Part shown: in pieces, positions 60,205 to 64,000 of the stretch
How the letters are laid out: each line of letters opens with the position of its first letter
Position numbering within the stretch: the first letter of the stretch is position 1
Assembly: GCF_000282515.1 (NCBI RefSeq)
Contig: NZ_AKJD01000015.1
Coordinates: 1 to 64,000 of the forward strand
From: Pseudomonas sp. GM80
GTDB lineage: Bacteria; Pseudomonadota; Gammaproteobacteria; Pseudomonadales; Pseudomonadaceae
Direction: 5' to 3'
Length of the DNA: 64,000 nt
The notes under the pieces: model-generated
Told to the model about the DNA's origin: nothing
The model's database searches: none
Seen by the model: only the letters and a program-made list of their open reading frames with translations
Position numbers and translations under genes: made by a program

Positions 60205-61278
60205 ATGACTATCGCTGCCCAACCTCTTGCACACGAAATTGCCCCGGTCACCGTGCCAAGTTTCCCGCTCGATCAATGGTACGTTGCAGCCTTGAGCCGG
60301 GAACTGAAAGACCAACCTCTTGGCCGCACGTTACTGAATAAACCGGTGGTGCTTTTCCGCACGGCAGATAACCAGGTCGCCGCGCTGGAAGACCGCTGCT
60401 GCCATCGTGCACTGCCGCTGTCCGGCGGCACGGTGGAGGAACGTGGATTGCGCTGCGGTTATCACGGACTGCTATTCAATGAAGGCGGTAAATGCATCGA
60501 AATTCCGGGCCAGGACAAGATCCCGAGCAAAGCCAAAGTCCCTGCCTACCCCGTCCGGGAGCAGGATCAGATCATCTGGATCTGGTTTGGCAGCGCTGAG
60601 CATCCCGAGCCGACATTCGCGCCACCGGTCTACGACGTACACAGCAGCGGTAAGTACCTGTTCGACGGTGATGTCTACCACTACGACGCGCCCTATCAAC
60701 TCATCCACGACAACCTGATGGATCTCAGTCATCTTGGCTATGTCCATCTGCACACCATTGGCGGCAACGCCAGCATTCACATGAACGCGAAGATGAGCGT
60801 GGACGGTGATGACTCGATGGTTCGTGTGGTTCGTCATATGCCCAATTCCGTCCCGCCGCCGACCTACACCGCGGCCTACCCGTTCAAAGGCAACATCGAC
60901 CGCTGGCAGGAGATCGAATTTCACTTCAATCACCTGCGCATCTGGACCGGCGCGATAGACGCGGGCACGGACGATCTGCATAACCCGGATCGAGGTGGTT
61001 TCCACATGCGAGGTTTTCACGGTGTAACGCCGGAAACCGACACCACAAGCCACTATTTCTGGACCATGGCGACCAACCCTGAACATGATCCTGAATCGGT
61101 CAAAGCCAAAGTGATCGAACAGACGAAACTGACGTTTGATGAAGACAAAGTGGTGATCGAAGCGCAGTACCAGAACATGTGCCGGTTCGGTACGCGCCCG
61201 ATGATTGATATCCACGTCGACGTCGGTGCCAATCGTGCCCGCAGAATCATCGAGCGACTGCGCAATCCGACAAGTTGA
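60205..61278 (+). CDS. Rieske non-heme iron oxygenase, VanA-like
   Basis: 357-residue oxygenase. Rieske cluster C65-x-H67 (DRCCHRALPLSGG) and C84-x-x-H87 (RCGYHGLLF); mononuclear iron ligands in IHDNLMDLSHLGYVH (H176, H181, bridging Asp169/173 region). This is the vanillate demethylase / aromatic O-demethylase group, monocomponent oxygenase with the adjacent reductase. The exact aromatic substrate is not evident. Confidence 0.94.
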   Translation: MTIAAQPLAHEIAPVTVPSFPLDQWYVAALSRELKDQPLGRTLLNKPVVLFRTADNQVAALEDRCCHRALPLSGGTVEERGLRCGYHGLLFNEGGKCIEIPGQDKIPSKAKVPAYPVREQDQIIWIWFGSAEHPEPTFAPPVYDVHSSGKYLFDGDVYHYDAPYQLIHDNLMDLSHLGYVHLHTIGGNASIHMNAKMSVDGDDSMVRVVRHMPNSVPPPTYTAAYPFKGNIDRWQEIEFHFNHLRIWTGAIDAGTDDLHNPDRGGFHMRGFHGVTPETDTTSHYFWTMATNPEHDPESVKAKVIEQTKLTFDEDKVVIEAQYQNMCRFGTRPMIDIHVDVGANRARRIIERLRNPTS

Positions 61279-61285
61279 TGGCCGC

Positions 61286-61321
61286 AACACAGTGGCGGCG
61301 GCAAACGCCGTCCACTGTGTT
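61286..61321. terminator. strong hairpin between convergent oxygenase and arylsulfatase genes
   Basis: Perfect ten-base arms AACACAGTGG / CCACTGTGTT with a further CGGCG/CGCCG inner stem. No T-run follows, but it occupies the gap between two convergent stops and is probably a transcript-end structure. Confidence 0.65.
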
Positions 61322-61337
61322 CAAAGCCTCTGCCGTG

Positions 61338-62969
61338 CTAGTGCGGCGCAAACGCTACGCCGACCCGCTCGGCATATTTGAGCCATGCGGCTTTGAGCCG
61401 CTCGACCGTCTGCGGCTGAGCCGCCGCCAGGTCATGGGTTTCACCACGATCCTGGGCAACATCAAACAACTGCCATTGCGGCGGCTGCGTGTTATCGCCG
61501 AAACCTGCTGGCGGGCGCATACCCAACAATTTGAGGTTGCCCTCACGATAATAAGCATTGCCGAACAACTCTCCGGCCAGACTCTCAGCGTCGTGAGGGC
61601 TGCCCTTGCCTTCGAGCATTGGCAGGATGGATCGGCCGGTGATCGGTTGTTTGTCAGCTTCGCTCGGCAAAGCGATGCCCGCCAAATCAAGGAATGTCGG
61701 CGCCAGATCATCCACCCGCGCCACGCCCCTTTCTACGCCCTGACGACGCAGTGTCTTAGGCAGTTGAATGATCGCCGGCACACTGATTCCGCCTTCGGCC
61801 GTGGTGCCCTTGAACAAGTGGAAAGGCGCGGCACTGACCTCCGCCCAGCGCAAACCATAATCGATCTGCGAGCCGCGCTGGCCCAGGTTGGCCAGGCTGT
61901 TATCGGTGTTCGCGCCGGGTGGATAGAACTGCGCATGGTTTTCCGCTGCCGCGCCGTTGTCGGACATGAACACGATCAGCGTGTTGTCGTACTGGCCGCT
62001 TTGGCGCAGGTAGTCGATGACCCGGCCAATGTTGTGATCGAGGTTGTCGACCATTGCCGCGTAGATCTCCATTTTCCGCGCTTCGATTTTCTGCTGCTCG
62101 GCCGTGAGTTGCTGCCAACCGGGCAGCCGTGGGTTCACAGGTAAGGGTTGCGCTGGCTGAAAGTCCTTGTCCACCAGGCCGAGCTTTTTCAGCCGCTCAA
62201 TGCGCGACGAGCGCACGGTGTCGTAGCCTTGATCGAAACGGCCGCGGTATTTGTCGAGGTATTCCTTGGGCGCTTGCAATGGCCAGTGCGGTGACGTGTA
62301 GGCGGCATAGGCAAAAAAAGGTTTGCCTTGGCGTTGGGTGTTTTGCAGGTAGCCAATCAGCTTGTCGGTGTAAAAGTCTGTGGAGTAGAACGTCTCGGGA
62401 ACCTCTACCGACTGGCCGTTTTCACGGTAATGCACTTGCTCCAACGGCGTCGGTGCAACGCTGGCGGGTTTGAAGTGCGTCGCCCCGCCTTCCAGCAACG
62501 TGAACGACTGTTCGAAACCACGCCGATCCGGGCCTTGATCGGCTTCCAGACCCAAGTGCCATTTGCCGACCATCAGCGTGTTGTATCCGCCCGCTTTGAG
62601 CAGTTCGGCAACCGAGTAGGCGCGCCCGTTCAGATACCCTTCATACCCCGGTTTACCCCGTTGAAACGGTTGCAATGCTTCGGCCATGGTGCCCAGCCCG
62701 ACAAGGTGATTGTCAGTGCCGGACAGCAACATCGAGCGGGTGATGGAACAGGTCGGCGCCGCGTACATGCTGGTAAATTGCACGCCCTGTTGGGCCAGTT
62801 CATCCAGTCTGGGCGTGTGAATCTCGCCGCCATAGCTGCCCAGATCCGAGTAGCCGAGATCGTCCGCTACAATCAGCAGGATATTCGGTTGGCTGGCCGC
62901 CATGGCCATGCTGCTGCCCATCGTCAGGGCGCAAAAAAGTGCCGTCAGCGGTAATCGCGATAGAGCCAT
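61338..62969 (-). CDS. arylsulfatase, AtsA-like
   Basis: 543-residue sulfatase of the alkaline phosphatase superfamily with signal peptide (MGSSMAMAA). Metal site LIVADDLGYSDLG (Asp36, Asp37) and DNGAAAEN. The formylglycine motif is C74-S-I-T-R78 (APTCSITRSMLLSG) where the family and the maturase normally need C/S-x-P/A-x-R. Other elements KWHLGLEADQGPDRRGFEQSF are normal. Start at ATG trims 36 residues of the longer frame. Hydrolyses sulfate esters for sulfur supply. Confidence 0.92.
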   Translation of the reverse strand: MALSRLPLTALFCALTMGSSMAMAASQPNILLIVADDLGYSDLGSYGGEIHTPRLDELAQQGVQFTSMYAAPTCSITRSMLLSGTDNHLVGLGTMAEALQPFQRGKPGYEGYLNGRAYSVAELLKAGGYNTLMVGKWHLGLEADQGPDRRGFEQSFTLLEGGATHFKPASVAPTPLEQVHYRENGQSVEVPETFYSTDFYTDKLIGYLQNTQRQGKPFFAYAAYTSPHWPLQAPKEYLDKYRGRFDQGYDTVRSSRIERLKKLGLVDKDFQPAQPLPVNPRLPGWQQLTAEQQKIEARKMEIYAAMVDNLDHNIGRVIDYLRQSGQYDNTLIVFMSDNGAAAENHAQFYPPGANTDNSLANLGQRGSQIDYGLRWAEVSAAPFHLFKGTTAEGGISVPAIIQLPKTLRRQGVERGVARVDDLAPTFLDLAGIALPSEADKQPITGRSILPMLEGKGSPHDAESLAGELFGNAYYREGNLKLLGMRPPAGFGDNTQPPQWQLFDVAQDRGETHDLAAAQPQTVERLKAAWLKYAERVGVAFAPH

Positions 62970-63007
62970 CGGTGTTCTCTTATTGTTGTGGAAGGAGTGT
63001 CCGGAAC

Positions 63008-63802
63008 TCACTCTTCGAAAATAGCCACCGCACGCACAAACCCTGCAGACGCATGCCGGATCTTGTAGGGAAAGCACGACACGGTGAAACCGCTCGCTGG
63101 CAGGGATTCGAGGTTGGCCAGTTTTTCCATTTGTCCGTAGCCGATATCGCGCCCGGCCTTATGCCCTTCCCAGATGATCGAGGCATCGCCGCTGGCGGCA
63201 AAACGTTCACGGGTGTATTTGAACGGCGCGTCCCAGCTCCAGGCATCCGTGCCGACCACGCGCACGCCGCGTTCCAGCAGATACATCGTCGCTTCGCGCC
63301 CCATGCCGATGCCGGCATCGAGATACCCAGGCTGGCCAAACAACGCCCCGGCGCGTGTGTTGATCAGCACGATATCCAGCGGCTGCAACGCGTACTCAAT
63401 ACGCGCCAGTTCCGCTTCAACCTCTTCTGCCGTCACCACGTGACCGTCGGGCAAATGGCGAAAATCCAGTTTGACCCCCGGCTGCAAGCACCAGTCCAGC
63501 GGCAACTCATCGATGCCAAATGCCGGTTCGCCGCCATCGGTGGTCGAGGCGTAATGCCACGGCGCATCCATGTGCGTGCCGCTGTGGGTGGTGATCTGCA
63601 GGCGCTCGGCGGCCCACGATTCATTGCCGGGCATCTGCTCAAGCTGCAAACCTGGAAACATCGCCGCCATCTCGGGCCAGCCTTGCTGGTGATCCATGTA
63701 ATCGATTTTCGGCAACAGCGGCGGCGGGTCTGTGTAAGGGTTGTTGTCGAGGGTCACCGAAAGATCGACCAGACGACGTTTACGCTGGATGGGCTGTGAC
63801 AT
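63008..63802 (-). CDS. cyclase-family (kynurenine formamidase-like) metal hydrolase
   Basis: 264-residue protein. The metal motif HSGTHMDAPWH (73-83) fits the HxGTHxDxPxH of the cyclase/formamidase family; Asp and Glu follow later (DAGIGMGREA, WEGHKAGRDI). Cleaves formamides or lactones. RBS GGAGA. The downstream arylsulfatase gene begins 38 bases after the stop; the upstream dehydrogenase gene overlaps the start by 23 bases. Confidence 0.88.
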   Translation of the reverse strand: MSQPIQRKRRLVDLSVTLDNNPYTDPPPLLPKIDYMDHQQGWPEMAAMFPGLQLEQMPGNESWAAERLQITTHSGTHMDAPWHYASTTDGGEPAFGIDELPLDWCLQPGVKLDFRHLPDGHVVTAEEVEAELARIEYALQPLDIVLINTRAGALFGQPGYLDAGIGMGREATMYLLERGVRVVGTDAWSWDAPFKYTRERFAASGDASIIWEGHKAGRDIGYGQMEKLANLESLPASGFTVSCFPYKIRHASAGFVRAVAIFEE

Positions 63803-64000
63803 GAGGCGTGTCTCCGTTCAACGGCAGATGCCGATAAGGGGCTGGGTTGAGGGCGTTGCGAATAAGTGTGGCGACGCTGCCGTCATGGCTGAAGCCGGCA
63901 GCGCGCGCCTGCGGGGTTTTCAAGGGCGGCATGCGCCCGAACAGGGTTTCGAGTTCAAGATCAGCGGCGAAACTGATCAGCCCACGGCGTTGCTCGCCGT
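63780..64000 (-). CDS. C-terminal part of NAD-dependent epimerase/dehydratase (DenD-like), cut by the window end
   Basis: The minus strand from the window edge to the TAA at 63780-63782 reads 72 residues: LISFAADLELETLFGRMPPL, AAGFSHDGSVATLIRNAL and a polar tail. This resembles the end of D-erythronate dehydrogenase-like (DenD) SDR proteins. The start lies beyond 64000. Its end overlaps the cyclase gene by 23 bases, so it is the upstream operon partner of cyclase and arylsulfatase. Confidence 0.7.
   Translation of the reverse strand, partial: GEQRRGLISFAADLELETLFGRMPPLKTPQARAAGFSHDGSVATLIRNALNPAPYRHLPLNGDTPHVTAHPA

Noticed and set aside
1-64000. CRISPR array, tRNA, rRNA or riboswitch
   Set aside because: No regularly spaced repeats, cloverleaf-like sequences or known leader motifs were noticed on either strand.

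Overview
The window looks like a chromosomal stretch from a fluorescent pseudomonad, probably the Pseudomonas fluorescens/koreensis side of the genus. This is an inference from protein character: membrane PQQ glucose dehydrogenase with an OprB-type porin, a polyamine-type gamma-glutamyl module, many LysR-regulated catabolic islands, MHS-family transporters, TonB receptors and GC-rich codon use. No rRNA, tRNA, CRISPR array, complete insertion sequence or prophage was seen. About 61 genes are supported.

Layout. (1) 1-4558: a two-gene lipoprotein operon divergent from an OmpR/EnvZ-type two-component system, then a DUF2252 protein. (2) 4572-10293: a GlxA-type AraC regulator divergent from a sulfonate-type periplasmic binding protein, an arylsulfotransferase-fold protein and a TonB-dependent receptor; this reads as a scavenging system without its own ABC permease. 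(3) 10378-13606: FAD oxidase, XRE-cupin regulator and glutamine-synthetase-like ligase, a compact polyamine/amine catabolic operon behind a strong dyad. (4) 13744-15305: a DUF3144 protein and an A/T-richer segment carrying a stand-alone protein with uracil-DNA-glycosylase-like motifs. (5) 15306-21507: an uncharacterised three-gene operon (helical-repeat protein, PcfJ-like protein, DUF1266 protein), then an ABC exporter. (6) 21571-26728: small proteins, OprB porin and gcd. (7) 27101-31254: solA and a MetQ-like protein, a bestrophin and a class-V aminotransferase. (8) 31476-34349: an A/T-richer region with a thymidylate-kinase-like protein, a membrane-anchored Mrr-type nuclease (possible defence gene) and a DUF985 cupin.

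(9) 34455-46511: catabolic island. MFS, shikimate/quinate dehydrogenase and SDR form one operon divergent from a LysR gene; pcaIJ (3-oxoadipate CoA-transferase), an M20 amidohydrolase with its MFS transporter, a porin, a second LysR gene and a PRISE-type enone reductase follow. (10) 46773-50956: small acidic proteins, a HAD phosphatase, a broken gene remnant, then a LexA-boxed umuDC operon. (11) 51086-56942: lipocalin and DUF3833 lipoproteins, then a TetR gene divergent from an Old Yellow Enzyme / SDR / hydrolase / quinone-reductase operon (electrophile or enone detoxification). (12) 57325-64000: a P-loop kinase, a truncated M24 protein, a MarR gene divergent from a reductase/Rieske oxygenase pair, and convergent with these an arylsulfatase, a cyclase-family hydrolase and the end of a DenD-like dehydrogenase.

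The recurring theme is uptake and breakdown of plant- and soil-derived organics (aromatics, sulfate esters or sulfonates, amines), each module with a local regulator and often a visible palindromic operator. The least explained parts are the 15306-19547 operon, the stand-alone glycosylase-like gene, the membrane Mrr nuclease and the frameshifted remnant next to umuDC. Coordinates of starts were chosen from ribosome-binding sites and family length; functions come from reading motifs by eye, without database searches.
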